A stretch of 64,000 bases of DNA from Alkalihalobacillus sp. LMS6 (GCF_024362765.1 NZ_CP093302.1:2727564-2791563), one strand, 5' to 3'; counted from the first letter of the stretch, positions 38,007 to 47,170 are shown. The notes: generated from the letters alone by a model not told the origin. Program-made: numbers and translations.

Positions 38007-39182
38007 TTAAAAGTGCTTTTGTTTATAGGCTGCATGTAGTTGATCGAGAGCTTTCATCAACGTTTCTCTAGATGTAGCTAAATTCATTCGTTCAAAATGC
38101 TCCCCTTCATCACCAAAAATCGGACCGTGATTAAAAGCCAATTTCGCATCTTCTAGGAGCCATTTTTTTCGTTCTTCTGCCGTTAAACCAATTCCCTCAA
38201 AATCAATCCATAGTAAGTACGTCCCTTGAGGTTTCATTGGTTTAATTTTTGGCATATGCGTACTTAAATAGTCTTCAACAAGTTTATAGTTGTCTTGAAT
38301 GTAAGCCATTAATTCTTTCAACCATGGCAAACCGTGATCATATGCTGCTTTTGTCGCCACTTGTGAAAACATGTTAGCCCCGACAAATGTGCTTGCCAGC
38401 GTTTGTCGGTAACGAAGACGCAATGTCGCATCTTTGATCACAACATACGCTCCCTGAACACCAGCTAAATTAAACGTTTTCGTCGGTGCCAAAGCCGTGA
38501 AGACACGATTTTCAAACGATTCATTCACACGTGCGAACGGGATGTGGCGATAGCCATCAAACAACAAATCTGCATGAATTTCATCAGAAATCACATAAAG
38601 GTTATGTTTCTCGCAAATCTCCGCAAGCTTAGAAAGTTCTTCCTCAGACCATACACGGCCACCTGGATTGTGTGGATGGCATAGAATAAGCATTTTCGTC
38701 TTATCTGTAATGACCGATTCAAGCCCATCAAAATCCATTTTATAGTGCTCATTTTCAAGAAGCAGCGGATTTTTAACGACTTTGCGACGATTTTTTTCGA
38801 TCACATCGTAAAAAGGATAATAAACAGGGGTTTGTATAATAATTTCGTCTTCTTCTTCAGTAAATGTACGAATGAGATTACTTATTGCCGGTACCACACC
38901 TGTGACATGAACAATATCGTCTTCACGAATCGCCCATTTATATTGTGTTGATAGCCAGTTGACAATGGATTGATTCACATCAGGAGAAGGTGCTGCATAT
39001 CCGTATATTCCGTGTTCAACTTTATCTTTTAATGCATCAATAACAGGTTGCGGCGCTTTGAAGTCCATATCTGCTACCCATAATGGTAGAAGACCTTCTT
39101 GTCCAAAGCGTTCTTTTGCACCGTCCCATTTCATTGAATCGGTACCAATTCGGTTCATTGCTTCATCAAAATAACTCATCAT
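38007..39182 (-). CDS. patB: PatB/MalY-type C-S lyase (cystathionine beta-lyase)
   Basis: A 391-residue fold-type I PLP enzyme. The PLP lysine lies in APTKTFNLAG (about residue 231), and LWVADMDFKAP (about residue 33) and CHPHNPGGRVW (about residue 169) are family signatures. It cleaves cystathionine or cysteine conjugates to pyruvate, ammonia and a thiol. ATG 39182 or 39179 fits the B. subtilis PatB N-terminus; the upstream extension is not supported. Confidence 0.88.
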   Translation of the reverse strand: MMSYFDEAMNRIGTDSMKWDGAKERFGQEGLLPLWVADMDFKAPQPVIDALKDKVEHGIYGYAAPSPDVNQSIVNWLSTQYKWAIREDDIVHVTGVVPAISNLIRTFTEEEDEIIIQTPVYYPFYDVIEKNRRKVVKNPLLLENEHYKMDFDGLESVITDKTKMLILCHPHNPGGRVWSEEELSKLAEICEKHNLYVISDEIHADLLFDGYRHIPFARVNESFENRVFTALAPTKTFNLAGVQGAYVVIKDATLRLRYRQTLASTFVGANMFSQVATKAAYDHGLPWLKELMAYIQDNYKLVEDYLSTHMPKIKPMKPQGTYLLWIDFEGIGLTAEERKKWLLEDAKLAFNHGPIFGDEGEHFERMNLATSRETLMKALDQLHAAYKQKHF

Positions 39183-39326
39183 CTTGCTGCTAACGCAGAC
39201 TCCCTCCCACTCACTCTTTTTATACCTATAGTGTAACATAAACTCCAAAAAGGTTTGTTGTCCAGGCTTCAGAAAAAATGATACACTATCAAAGTCGTTT
39301 AGAAAAATAGAAAGGAGTGATGATGC

Positions 39327-39959
39327 ATGCGCGGCTCATTCCTATGCGTTGAAGGTGTCATTGGCGTCGGAAAAACTACTCTTATGAAAAAACTAGCAGC
39401 TCATTTTAAGACAGAGCGATTATTTGAAATCATTACTGAAAATCCTTATTTAGAAAAATTTTATGATGACATGGACGCTTGGAGCTTCCAAACGGAAATG
39501 TTTTTTCTCTGTAACCGGGTTAAACAATTAGAAGATACGAGTACGCTTTTAGACCAAGGTCAAACGGTCATAGCTGACTATTATATAGGCAAGAATTTGA
39601 TCTTTGCGCACCAAACGCTACACGAAGAAAAATACAATCAATACAAACGTATTTATGATATCTTAATCGAACCACTACCAAAGCCAGAAGCCATTATTTA
39701 TCTTAAAGCGGATTTCAATACGATTATGGATCGCATCAAAGTAAGAGGTCGCTCTTTCGAACAAAATATGGATCACACGTATATAAAAAACTTAATGAAC
39801 GATTATGAACAGGCGATGTCGGCCATAAAAGACATCATTCCGGTTATTACAATCGATACATCCCATTTAGATTTTGTTACAGATCAAGACGATTTTGAAG
39901 CAATCGTTGAGCAGATTACAACGAACTTTGGTACACGAAAGGAAAATGACCATGCCTAA
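39327..39959 (+). CDS. dgk: Deoxynucleoside kinase Dgk (deoxyguanosine kinase-type)
   Basis: A 210-residue kinase of the dNK family. The P-loop GVIGVGKTT lies at residues 10-18, the ENPYLEKFYDD motif at about 38 and the lid region RIKVRGRSFE near residue 138. It salvages deoxyguanosine to dGMP. Its stop codon overlaps the start of the paired kinase. In B. subtilis the equivalent pair lies near the origin, so the locus has moved. Confidence 0.87.
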   Translation: MRGSFLCVEGVIGVGKTTLMKKLAAHFKTERLFEIITENPYLEKFYDDMDAWSFQTEMFFLCNRVKQLEDTSTLLDQGQTVIADYYIGKNLIFAHQTLHEEKYNQYKRIYDILIEPLPKPEAIIYLKADFNTIMDRIKVRGRSFEQNMDHTYIKNLMNDYEQAMSAIKDIIPVITIDTSHLDFVTDQDDFEAIVEQITTNFGTRKENDHA

Positions 39960-40581
39960 TATTCCAAAAAACGCCATTATCACAGTAGCAGGTACCGTCG
40001 GCGTTGGCAAAACAACAATGACAAAAAAGCTGGCGGAAACCCTTCAATTCAAAACATCTTTTGAAAAAGTGGACAATAACCCGTATTTAGATAAATTTTA
40101 CGCGGATTTTGAACGTTGGAGTTTTCATCTGCAAATTTATTTTCTCGCAGAACGATTTAAAGAACAAAAAGCAATGGTCGAGGCAGGCGGCGGCTATGTG
40201 CAAGATCGTTCCATTTATGAAGATACAGGCATTTTCGCAAAGATGCATGCAGATAAAGGAACGATGACTAAAGTTGATTATGAAACGTATACAAGCTTGT
40301 TTGATGCTATGGTGATGAACCCTTATTTCCCTACTCCAGATGTATTAATTTATTTAGATGGTGATCTAGATGCAATCATCAACCGCATTCATCATCGCGG
40401 ACGAGAAATGGAAAAGCAGACATCTACTACCTATTGGGAAGAAATGCATGGACGATACCACGACTGGATTGAATCCTTTACGGCTTGCCCTGTATTAAAA
40501 CTTAATATCCAAGACTACGATTTAGTCAATGATGACACATGTATGGACGAGATTATTAAAAAACTAAAACAGTATTTTTAA
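39952..40581 (+). CDS. dck: Deoxynucleoside kinase Dck (deoxyadenosine/deoxycytidine kinase)
   Basis: A 209-residue dNK paralogue. The P-loop is GTVGVGKTT (residues 14-22), followed by DNNPYLDKFYADF, the DRS of YVQDRSIYED and the lid RIHHRGREME. It phosphorylates deoxyadenosine and deoxycytidine. The ATG at 39952 has AAAGGAAAATGACC upstream, inside the end of dgk; the longer frame from 39874 is not used. The two kinases are translationally coupled. Confidence 0.88.
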   Translation: MPNIPKNAIITVAGTVGVGKTTMTKKLAETLQFKTSFEKVDNNPYLDKFYADFERWSFHLQIYFLAERFKEQKAMVEAGGGYVQDRSIYEDTGIFAKMHADKGTMTKVDYETYTSLFDAMVMNPYFPTPDVLIYLDGDLDAIINRIHHRGREMEKQTSTTYWEEMHGRYHDWIESFTACPVLKLNIQDYDLVNDDTCMDEIIKKLKQYF

Positions 40582-40597
40582 TCCTTAAACAGGAACG

Positions 40598-40655
40598 AAA
40601 AAGCACCCTCCAAAGTAGACACGTAAAAAGTGAATACGATCGAGGGTGTTTTGTT
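40598..40655. terminator. Terminator after dck
   Basis: A GCACCCTC/GAGGGTGT stem with a long loop and a T-rich tail separates dck from the convergent nuclease gene. Confidence 0.6.
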
Positions 40656-40664
40656 TTCACCGAA

Positions 40665-41270
40665 TTATTTTAAATAATAATCGCCTACTTGAATTTTTCG
40701 CTTCGTACTATCGACTTCATCTAAATGGATTGTTCCATTCTTTTTCTCAGGAATGTGTGGCGTCATTAACAACCAGTAGACATCGTCCCATTTCTCTCTT
40801 TTTATCAGCTTCGTCATTTCTTCTATATCAGCTCGAAGCAGAAAATAAACGTCCGTCGCGGCTGCTAATTTCCAACAAGAATCTGTCACCTGTTCCGCAG
40901 TGGTGACAACCACCGCTTTATCTGCGAGATAATACGCTTTTGACGCGTAGGTCTCTTGAACGCTACTGAGACCAAGAGTTGCACCATAACGCTTTAACTG
41001 GATTACTGATTTTTGACCATCTTCATCGGTTACAAGTAGATCCGCTCCATAGTCCCTACTTTTTTTCGTTTGATAAGTGGCACATCCACTTGCGGCATAC
41101 ACAACAGCCATATAATCTTCAAATGCATGACCATCCATTCGATCAATATGTCGAATAGTAATTTTGCTTACATCGGTTTGCGATCGAACTAGATATGTTC
41201 GCCATAACCAACCGATCACAACAACGAATAGGATAAAAATAATACTAATTAAAGCGATAGTTCCTTCCAT
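40665..41270 (-). CDS. Membrane-anchored Mrr-like restriction endonuclease-fold protein
   Basis: A 201-residue protein with an N-terminal membrane segment (residues 5-23) followed by a PD-(D/E)XK domain of the Mrr_cat type. The catalytic pattern is visible as DYGADLLVTDEDG then SVIQLKRYG (Asp, then QxK, about residues 74-97), with MDGHAFEDYMAVVYAASG as the leading helix. It could cut DNA at the membrane or be a degenerate relative. No methyltransferase or specificity subunit lies nearby, so it is not a conventional restriction system. Confidence 0.75.
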   Translation of the reverse strand: MEGTIALISIIFILFVVVIGWLWRTYLVRSQTDVSKITIRHIDRMDGHAFEDYMAVVYAASGCATYQTKKSRDYGADLLVTDEDGQKSVIQLKRYGATLGLSSVQETYASKAYYLADKAVVVTTAEQVTDSCWKLAAATDVYFLLRADIEEMTKLIKREKWDDVYWLLMTPHIPEKKNGTIHLDEVDSTKRKIQVGDYYLK

Positions 41271-41351
41271 TTTCTTCGATCCTTTACATTCATCTCTATC
41301 GAAGCATACACAATTCTATCGCTCACGTCCATGGCTGACGGTTCTGGAAGT

Positions 41352-41388
41352 TTTAAAAAAGAGGAATGACTGGAGTTGTCATTCCTCT
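41352..41388 (-). terminator. Terminator of the siderophore-uptake operon
   Basis: An 11-bp stem AGAGGAATGAC with its complement is followed on the minus strand by TTTTTTAAAA, just after yclQ. Confidence 0.85.
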
Positions 41389-41400
41389 AAATGCCTGAAT

Positions 41401-42378
41401 TTACTGCTCGTAAGCTTCGTTAATCTCATCAACAATGATTTTGACAGATTCAAGTCCACTACCACTTAAGTACCAAACTTCACTATTAAGTTGATAAATA
41501 TTGTCATTTTCATAAGCTGGTGTACGTTGTACTTCTTCATTTGCTAATACATCGTCAGCTGTTGCTGAGTTTCCAATTGACGCACCACGATCGATCGCGA
41601 AGATATAGTCAGGATCCGTTACAGAGAAATACTCATTTGAAATATTTTGTCCGTGTCCTTCAGCAGGAATATCTTCATCTGCTGCCGGAATACCTAGTAC
41701 ATCGTGGACAATACCGAAACGAGAGCCGATTCCGTAAGCACTTGCTGAACCTTCATCAATGGAAACAATAAGCGCATTTGCTTCAGATTCATCCGCACGT
41801 GCTTGTACATCTTCAATCACGCTGTTAATATCGGCTAATTGACTATCGACTTCTTCAGAAGCATCAAAAATCTCGCCTAACACGTTCATATTACTTTCAA
41901 ATGTCTCCATGAAGTTTTGATTATCAACTTGTAAAAAGACAGTAGGTGCAATTTCACTTAACTCTTCATAGTTTTCAGATGCACGTCCAGAAATAAAGAT
42001 TACATCTGGCTCCATCTCATAAATTAATTCAAAGTCTGGTTCAAACAATGATCCTACGTTTTCAACGCTATCGTCATTTTCTAATTCTTGCAAATATTCA
42101 GGAACATTACTACCCATTGGAATTCCAGAAATATCTCCACCAATCGCTCTGATTGAGTCTGTAACACCGTGGTCAAATGAAACCACTTTCTCTGGATTAA
42201 GGGGTACTTCTACCATATCCCCGTTCATTGTCTCTACTTCAACTGTTTGTTGTTCTTCTGTATCGCTACCTTCACCTGAAGATGCGTCATTAGAGTTCTC
42301 TTCGCTATCTCCATTTCCACATGCTGCTAAAAATAATGCTGCTCCTGCTGTCATAAACCACTTGCTAGATGTTTTCAT
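41401..42378 (-). CDS. yclQ: Siderophore-binding lipoprotein YclQ-like
   Basis: A 325-residue lipoprotein with signal peptide, lipobox LAAC (Cys about residue 20) and an acidic linker, then a class III (FhuD/YclQ) binding domain beginning VEVPLNPEKVVSFDHG. YclQ in B. subtilis binds petrobactin and related catecholates. The strong acidity is common in secreted proteins of salt- or alkali-adapted bacilli. Last gene of the yclN-O-P-Q set, 98 bases after yclP with its own AGGAGG. Confidence 0.87.
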   Translation of the reverse strand: MKTSSKWFMTAGAALFLAACGNGDSEENSNDASSGEGSDTEEQQTVEVETMNGDMVEVPLNPEKVVSFDHGVTDSIRAIGGDISGIPMGSNVPEYLQELENDDSVENVGSLFEPDFELIYEMEPDVIFISGRASENYEELSEIAPTVFLQVDNQNFMETFESNMNVLGEIFDASEEVDSQLADINSVIEDVQARADESEANALIVSIDEGSASAYGIGSRFGIVHDVLGIPAADEDIPAEGHGQNISNEYFSVTDPDYIFAIDRGASIGNSATADDVLANEEVQRTPAYENDNIYQLNSEVWYLSGSGLESVKIIVDEINEAYEQ

Positions 42379-42476
42379 TTATATAATCCTCCTAAAATGT
42401 TGGTTGACCCCGTTTTAAATGACGCCTTATGTATGCGTTGCTTCTCAGCTCACCTCCTTTCCATACAGTTATTAGG

Positions 42477-43292
42477 TTAATTAAAGTACACACAAATTTT
42501 GTTACAGTTCACTTCTTGAATGGCAATCTCCATATCATAAATATTTCGCAGTGTGTCTGGGTTAATAATATCGTGGCAATGTCCTTCTTCAATTATCTCA
42601 CCATGTTTCATTGCGACAATATTATCTGAATAACACGATGCAAAATTAATATCGTGCACAACAATGAGAATCGTCTTGTTTCGTTCATCCACTAACCGAC
42701 GCAATGTTTTCATAATGGAAACAGAGTGCTTCATATCTAAGTTGTTCAATGGCTCATCGAGTATAATATAATCCGTATCTTGAGCGAGAACCATCGCGAT
42801 ATAAGCGCGTTGACGCTGTCCACCACTTAATTGATCCAAATATTTGTCTTGGATCTCTCTCAGTGACATAAAATCAATGGCATCTTCCACAAACGACCAG
42901 TCTTCTTTCGTAAGCCGATTTTGTGAGTAAGGAAAACGTCCAAAGCTGACGAGTTCACGAATCGTTAGTCGGATATTAATATTGTTTGCCTGTTTCAAAA
43001 TGGATATTTTTTTCGCTAAATCTTTACTCTTATAGGAATCAATTTCCTTCCCATCAATCAATACTTCTCCGCCATCTTTTTTGGCAATTCGGCTCATTAA
43101 TGAAATGAGTGTACTTTTTCCGGCCCCGTTCGGCCCAATGAATGACGTAATTGTTCCTTTTTTCACATCAACACTTACATCATTCAATACTTGTTTTCCG
43201 TCGAAAAATTTATTTACCCCTTTTACTTGTATCGCTACCGGTAACGTTTTCCGATCAATCCGTATCTCTCGATCAACTAATGCTGTTGTCAT
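42477..43292 (-). CDS. yclP: Siderophore ABC transporter ATPase YclP-like
   Basis: A 271-residue ABC ATPase of the FecE/YclP group. Walker A GPNGAGKST (about residue 43), signature LSGGQRQRAY and Walker B DYIILDEPLNNLD are intact. It powers the YclN/YclO permease. The ATG overlaps the yclO stop by four bases. Confidence 0.88.
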   Translation of the reverse strand: MTTALVDREIRIDRKTLPVAIQVKGVNKFFDGKQVLNDVSVDVKKGTITSFIGPNGAGKSTLISLMSRIAKKDGGEVLIDGKEIDSYKSKDLAKKISILKQANNINIRLTIRELVSFGRFPYSQNRLTKEDWSFVEDAIDFMSLREIQDKYLDQLSGGQRQRAYIAMVLAQDTDYIILDEPLNNLDMKHSVSIMKTLRRLVDERNKTILIVVHDINFASCYSDNIVAMKHGEIIEEGHCHDIINPDTLRNIYDMEIAIQEVNCNKICVYFN

Positions 43293-44242
43293 GTCGTTTT
43301 CGTCCCCCTTAATAATAAGTAAATGAAGTAAATACCACCGACAAAATTAATAAATACGCTAAGTGGTGCAGAGTAAGAAAAGACTCTCTCTACTAACAAG
43401 GTTCCACCTATAAGGGCAATAATGCTTACAAGTGCACTTACCGCTGCCATATGCGTATGTCGATAAGTCGGCAACATCTCTCTGGCAACGTTTACAACGA
43501 GTAATCCCAGAAATAAGATCGGACCTACAAGCGCCGTCGAGATTGAAACAAAAATCGCAATCATAATTAAAAACTTTCGAATCGCTTTATCATACGGGAC
43601 ACCTAAATTAATGGCTTGATCTCTACCGAGTGAAATCGCATCTAAATACTTTAAGTAAGGCCATATGTATAAAATGGTTAGCACAATTAAAAGCATTGAG
43701 ATCCATAATAGATCCACATGGATATTGCTAAAACTTGCAAACATTCGATTTTGAATGGTTAAGAAATCATTTGGATCAATAACGACCTGCATAAAGGTCG
43801 ATAAACTCGAAAACAATGTTCCGAAAACAATTCCTACAAGGAGCAAAAAGTATAAATTTTGTTGCTCACGTCTAAACAACATGACGTAAAGTAAAAGCGC
43901 AAACAATACCATAAATACAATGGATAACCCATAATTGACATAGCGGCTAACTGCTACAATCCCTGCTGTTCCAAAAATAAAAACGAGCACAGTCTGGATT
44001 AACACGTAAAGTGAATCCAATCCAATAATACTTGGCGTTAAAATTCGGTTGTTCGTAATCGTTTGAAATACGAGCGTTGAAAACGCAATGACGGCACCGA
44101 CAATGATAATGGCTAAGACGCTTCTCGCTCTTCTAGGTAATGCATAATCCCACACACCAGGTGAAATACCAGCGAATAAGAACGTTAAAATTAAGACAAT
44201 TGCGCCTGTGCCGAAGCCAATGTATATCCATTTAGCTTGCAT
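43289..44242 (-). CDS. yclO: Siderophore ABC transporter permease YclO-like
   Basis: A 317-residue FecCD-type permease with about nine to ten membrane segments, the GPILFLGLLVVNVAREM loop contacting the ATPase, and a C-terminal LLLRGTKTT. It pairs with YclN to form the channel. It overlaps yclN by 11 bases and yclP by 4. Confidence 0.87.
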   Translation of the reverse strand: MQAKWIYIGFGTGAIVLILTFLFAGISPGVWDYALPRRARSVLAIIIVGAVIAFSTLVFQTITNNRILTPSIIGLDSLYVLIQTVLVFIFGTAGIVAVSRYVNYGLSIVFMVLFALLLYVMLFRREQQNLYFLLLVGIVFGTLFSSLSTFMQVVIDPNDFLTIQNRMFASFSNIHVDLLWISMLLIVLTILYIWPYLKYLDAISLGRDQAINLGVPYDKAIRKFLIMIAIFVSISTALVGPILFLGLLVVNVAREMLPTYRHTHMAAVSALVSIIALIGGTLLVERVFSYSAPLSVFINFVGGIYFIYLLLRGTKTT

Positions 44243-45185
44243 GTTTTGGCCTCCTTAAGAGCAGATAAAGGAAAATTGCGCTCCCAATGACGCCAACCAT
44301 TAAGCCAATTGGAATCTCGTAAGGATAGATAAGGATTCGACCTAAAATATCGCAGGCAAGTAAGAAAATGGCTCCAAATAATGCTGTGTGCGGTAAACTA
44401 TTTTTCAAATTATCTCCACGCATGATTGAAACAATATTTGGTATGATGAGTCCTAAAAATGGAACAGAACCAATTGTTACAACAACTGTTGCGGTTACCA
44501 TCGCCACAATTAATAAACCGATGTTCATAATGCGATTGTAGTTCATCCCTAGATTTGTCGAGAAATCTTTTCCTAAGCCTGCAACCGTAAAGCGGTTTGC
44601 AAAAAGAAACGCGATGAATACTAAGGGTATACCTATGTAAAGAAGTTCATAATTTCCTCTTATGATTAAAGCAAAGTTTCCTTGCATCCAAGAGGAGAGG
44701 GATTGAATTAAATCATTTTGGTATGCAATAAACGTCGTAATAGAATTCACAACACTTCCAAGCATTAAACCAACTAGTGGGACAAAGATGACATTTTTAA
44801 AGCGAATACGCTCTAAAATTTTCATAAATAAAAGCGTTCCACCTAAAGCAAAAGCAAAGGCAACGAGCATACGCTCCATCGTGCTTGCTGATGAAAAAAC
44901 GAGCATCGCAACTAAAATGCCTAAACGCGCCCAGTCCATCGTTCCTGCTGTCGTTGGCGAGACAAATTTATTTTGCGTTAGTTGCTGCATAATTAACCCG
45001 CACACACTTAAACTAACGCCTACAATGAGAATGCTCAAAAGTCTTGGCACTCGATTAATTAATATAGTCTGGACTTCTTCATCCGTTAAACGAAAAAGAT
45101 CAAGTGGTGAAATTTCATGGGCACCAATAAAAAGTGAACTAATCGATAACACAATGAGAATCGGCAATAAAATCTTTATTTTCAT
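44232..45185 (-). CDS. yclN: Siderophore ABC transporter permease YclN-like
   Basis: A 317-residue FecCD-type permease. It shows the family motifs ICGLIMQQLTQNKFVSPTTA (about residues 61-80) and SVPFLGLIIPNIVSIMRGD. First gene of the operon. The start at 45185 agrees with B. subtilis YclN, but the best ribosome-binding site (AGGAGG, 45217-45222) lies over 30 bases upstream and directly serves a two-codon frame (see minigene). Control is by the Fur box further upstream. Confidence 0.88.
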   Translation of the reverse strand: MKIKILLPILIVLSISSLFIGAHEISPLDLFRLTDEEVQTILINRVPRLLSILIVGVSLSVCGLIMQQLTQNKFVSPTTAGTMDWARLGILVAMLVFSSASTMERMLVAFAFALGGTLLFMKILERIRFKNVIFVPLVGLMLGSVVNSITTFIAYQNDLIQSLSSWMQGNFALIIRGNYELLYIGIPLVFIAFLFANRFTVAGLGKDFSTNLGMNYNRIMNIGLLIVAMVTATVVVTIGSVPFLGLIIPNIVSIMRGDNLKNSLPHTALFGAIFLLACDILGRILIYPYEIPIGLMVGVIGSAIFLYLLLRRPKHAS

Positions 45186-45200
45186 TCTTTTTGTACATGA

Positions 45201-45222
45201 TTAAACCATGTATTTGCCTCCT
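45201..45222 (-). other. Leader minigene Met-Val-stop before yclN
   Basis: AGGAGG (45217-45222) is seven bases before an ATG at 45209, which is followed by GTT TAA. The true yclN start lies 16 bases after this stop, without a good site of its own, so yclN translation may depend on reinitiation. Confidence 0.5.
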
Positions 45223-45232
45223 TCTCTTCCAA

Positions 45233-45252
45233 TAATGATACTCATTATCAAT
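45233..45252 (-). promoter_or_regulatory. Fur box upstream of yclN
   Basis: The minus strand reads TTGATAATGAGTATCATTA, close to the 7-1-7 Fur consensus TGATAATNATTATCA; a second half-site AATGAGAATTG follows at 45253-45265. It overlaps the likely promoter, so the operon should be induced by iron limitation. Confidence 0.85.
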
Positions 45253-45419
45253 TACAATTCTCATTCTACCACTTACTGAGAAAGAGTCAAGAGTAAATGA
45301 GAAAGAATATCACTATCAGTTAAAATAAATTGAATTCATCAATCGCTCCATATTAAAAAAACAAATTCGTGCTTAAAACAACGAAGGGCTCAGTAGTAGG
45401 TATTGGTCAAACTAACGCA

Positions 45420-45478
45420 CAAAAAACCGTCTAAGGCTTCCACTTTATGAAGTGTCTGCGTTAGACGGGTTCTTTTTA
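45420..45478. terminator. Terminator after the PAP2 gene
   Basis: An AACCGTCTAA stem with its complement encloses a smaller CACTT/AAGTG hairpin and has a T-run on either side. It ends the PAP2 gene on the minus strand. The bases between it and the Fur box (45266-45419) hold nothing I can name. Confidence 0.8.
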
Positions 45479-45502
45479 CGTTGCCTTTTTGGAATTCTTT
45501 CT

Positions 45503-46126
45503 TCATGCTCGTCGTTTGTATAATAGCCAATAAAAAAACGTTAAAATGGCTCCGCTAAGAAAGAAGCCGCCAAGAACATCCGTTGGGTAGTGAACGCCTA
45601 GAAACAGTCTTGAAACACCCATAAGTAAAATCATCACAGTCGAGAAAATCACTATAACGATTCGAGTCGGTCGATGATCGGTTCTTCGCCAAATGAGAAA
45701 CGCTAGTACGCTATAAAAAGAAGCCGCTCCCATCGTGTGACCACTTGGAAAGCTATACGAGGATAGATCAACCATCATAAAATCCTCGGGGCGTATACGG
45801 GCAATGCTAAACTTAGCAACTGTATTTAGTATGCCTGTCATACTCATGACGATCGCCGTGTAGAAAATATCGACCCACGATGAGCGTGTAAGCAACAAAA
45901 TGACAATAACTGCTATTGTGAGAATCACAACAACATTTGTGGAACCAATAAATGCAAATCCATTCATGATTGTATAAACAATATCAGTACGAATGTCTTG
46001 AAACCATGCTAACACCGTATAGTCAATAGACGTGACCACATTCGTACGAAAAGACAAAAAGATACTAAGAAATAATACGAGAAAAACAGTACTTGTGAGA
46101 AGAGGGAATTTTCGAATCGTTTTCAC
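45503..46126 (-). CDS. PAP2-family membrane phosphatase
   Basis: A 207-residue type 2 phosphatidic acid phosphatase with about six membrane segments. All three catalytic motifs are present: KFSIARIRP, PSGH, and SRLFLGVHYPTDVLGG. It may dephosphorylate undecaprenyl pyrophosphate (BcrC-like) or phosphatidic/phosphatidylglycerol phosphates at the outer face of the membrane. The start is GTG 46126 with AAGGAG at good spacing; the longer frame to 46162 is rejected. Confidence 0.85.
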   Translation of the reverse strand: MKTIRKFPLLTSTVFLVLFLSIFLSFRTNVVTSIDYTVLAWFQDIRTDIVYTIMNGFAFIGSTNVVVILTIAVIVILLLTRSSWVDIFYTAIVMSMTGILNTVAKFSIARIRPEDFMMVDLSSYSFPSGHTMGAASFYSVLAFLIWRRTDHRPTRIVIVIFSTVMILLMGVSRLFLGVHYPTDVLGGFFLSGAILTFFYWLLYKRRA

Positions 46127-46293
46127 AACAGACTCCTTACATGTTATTTGCGTGGCATACAAACTAAACCTTTCAACACGTACTTATACCCTTTTTGTCG
46201 TTTCTTATCACATCTCAACTAAAATTGAAATAATTCCCAAGAAGCGGTTTCGTTTTTTACTTTGGTGGAATAATAAAAGCGGGAGTGATCATA

Positions 46294-46437
46294 ATGCCAG
46301 AAGATCAAACAAATACGATTGACCAACTAATTGATGAACTTATAAAACGAGGAATTTATAAATTAAATGATCGACACTTATTCGAACTAAGCGAAGAAGA
46401 GATAAAAGGTTTTTATTCTGACCACATAAAAGAGTAG
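46294..46437 (+). CDS. FbpA-like small protein (Fur-regulated basic protein type)
   Basis: A 47-residue protein from ATG 46294, preceded by GGGAGTGATC. The segment LIDELIKRGIYKLNDRHLFE then LSEEEIKGFYS matches the pattern of the Fur-regulated FbpA domain (LI..LIK.GIYK..gR.LYELtl.ELE). FbpA acts with the FsrA small RNA in iron sparing in B. subtilis. No clear Fur box is visible just upstream, so its control here is open. It ends in a shared terminator. Confidence 0.65.
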   Translation: MPEDQTNTIDQLIDELIKRGIYKLNDRHLFELSEEEIKGFYSDHIKE

Positions 46438-46462
46438 CTTAATTAGTAAGCTACTCTTTTAT
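46429..46462. terminator. Bidirectional terminator after the FbpA-like gene
   Basis: An AAAAGAGTAGCTTA stem with its complement carries the stop codon of the small gene and has T-runs on both strands. Confidence 0.85.
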
Positions 46463-46939
46463 TGCTTGCGGCCCTAAAAAAGGCTCAAACCAATGACTTG
46501 CATACACAGATACAATACCGAAAACGGTTGCCCAAATTAATACACCTATGACTGTCCAAAAGATGGCTAACCCTTTTGGCACACCAAGAGCAACCGCTGT
46601 TGCCGCAGACAAATGACTGCTTAATAGAAAAGAACCTATAATTCCTACACCTGGCATTCCATATTTCTCTAAATATTTTTGCGTCTTTTCTTTTCTTCGA
46701 TTTGGTTTATTCTCTTCGGTATCTTTTTTACGTCGAAGTATAAGTGCTCGAATCTTCTCACCTAATAATACAATCCCAATAACCCCTAAAGTATTACCAA
46801 TAATTGCCACAATCACAACTGGTACAACAGGCTCCCCCATCAAAATGACGCCAACCGGAACGGCTAACATATATTCTACAAGTGGAATAATGGCTCCAAT
46901 AAACAGAACAAGCATATACGAAAAATCAACGTCCATCAT
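46451..46939 (-). CDS. Small multi-drug export family protein
   Basis: A 162-residue membrane protein of the Sm_multidrug_ex family: IIPLVEYMLAVPVGVILMG (about residues 17-35) and a central charged loop followed by YGMPGVGIIGSFLLSSHLSA. About four membrane segments. The family name comes from one early report and transport activity is not well proven. ATG ATG start follows AAAGGAGG. The 230 bases upstream (46940-47170) show nothing clear. Confidence 0.75.
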   Translation of the reverse strand: MMDVDFSYMLVLFIGAIIPLVEYMLAVPVGVILMGEPVVPVVIVAIIGNTLGVIGIVLLGEKIRALILRRKKDTEENKPNRRKEKTQKYLEKYGMPGVGIIGSFLLSSHLSAATAVALGVPKGLAIFWTVIGVLIWATVFGIVSVYASHWFEPFLGPQAIKE

Positions 46940-47170
46940 TCAATCCTCCTTTCCCGGGAAATCATTTCTTGCTCATTCAATTAACAGTAAAAAAAAGCAC
47001 GCCGACGATCGTTTTTCACCATACCTGTAGCAGAGTGATAGCTTATTACTAAGTCTGCTTAGTTATTAGGAACACTTCTACCTTTAAGCGAATAGGATTC
47101 CTATGGTGTTGTCGTCAAACGTGCTTGTTACAGTAAGTTTACATACATGCTCGTCTCTTGCAAAAATGGT

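Noticed and set aside
40665-41270. Type IV or type II restriction-modification locus
   Set aside because: The nuclease-like gene is alone; neighbours are nucleoside kinases and an iron transporter, with no methyltransferase or McrBC-like partner.
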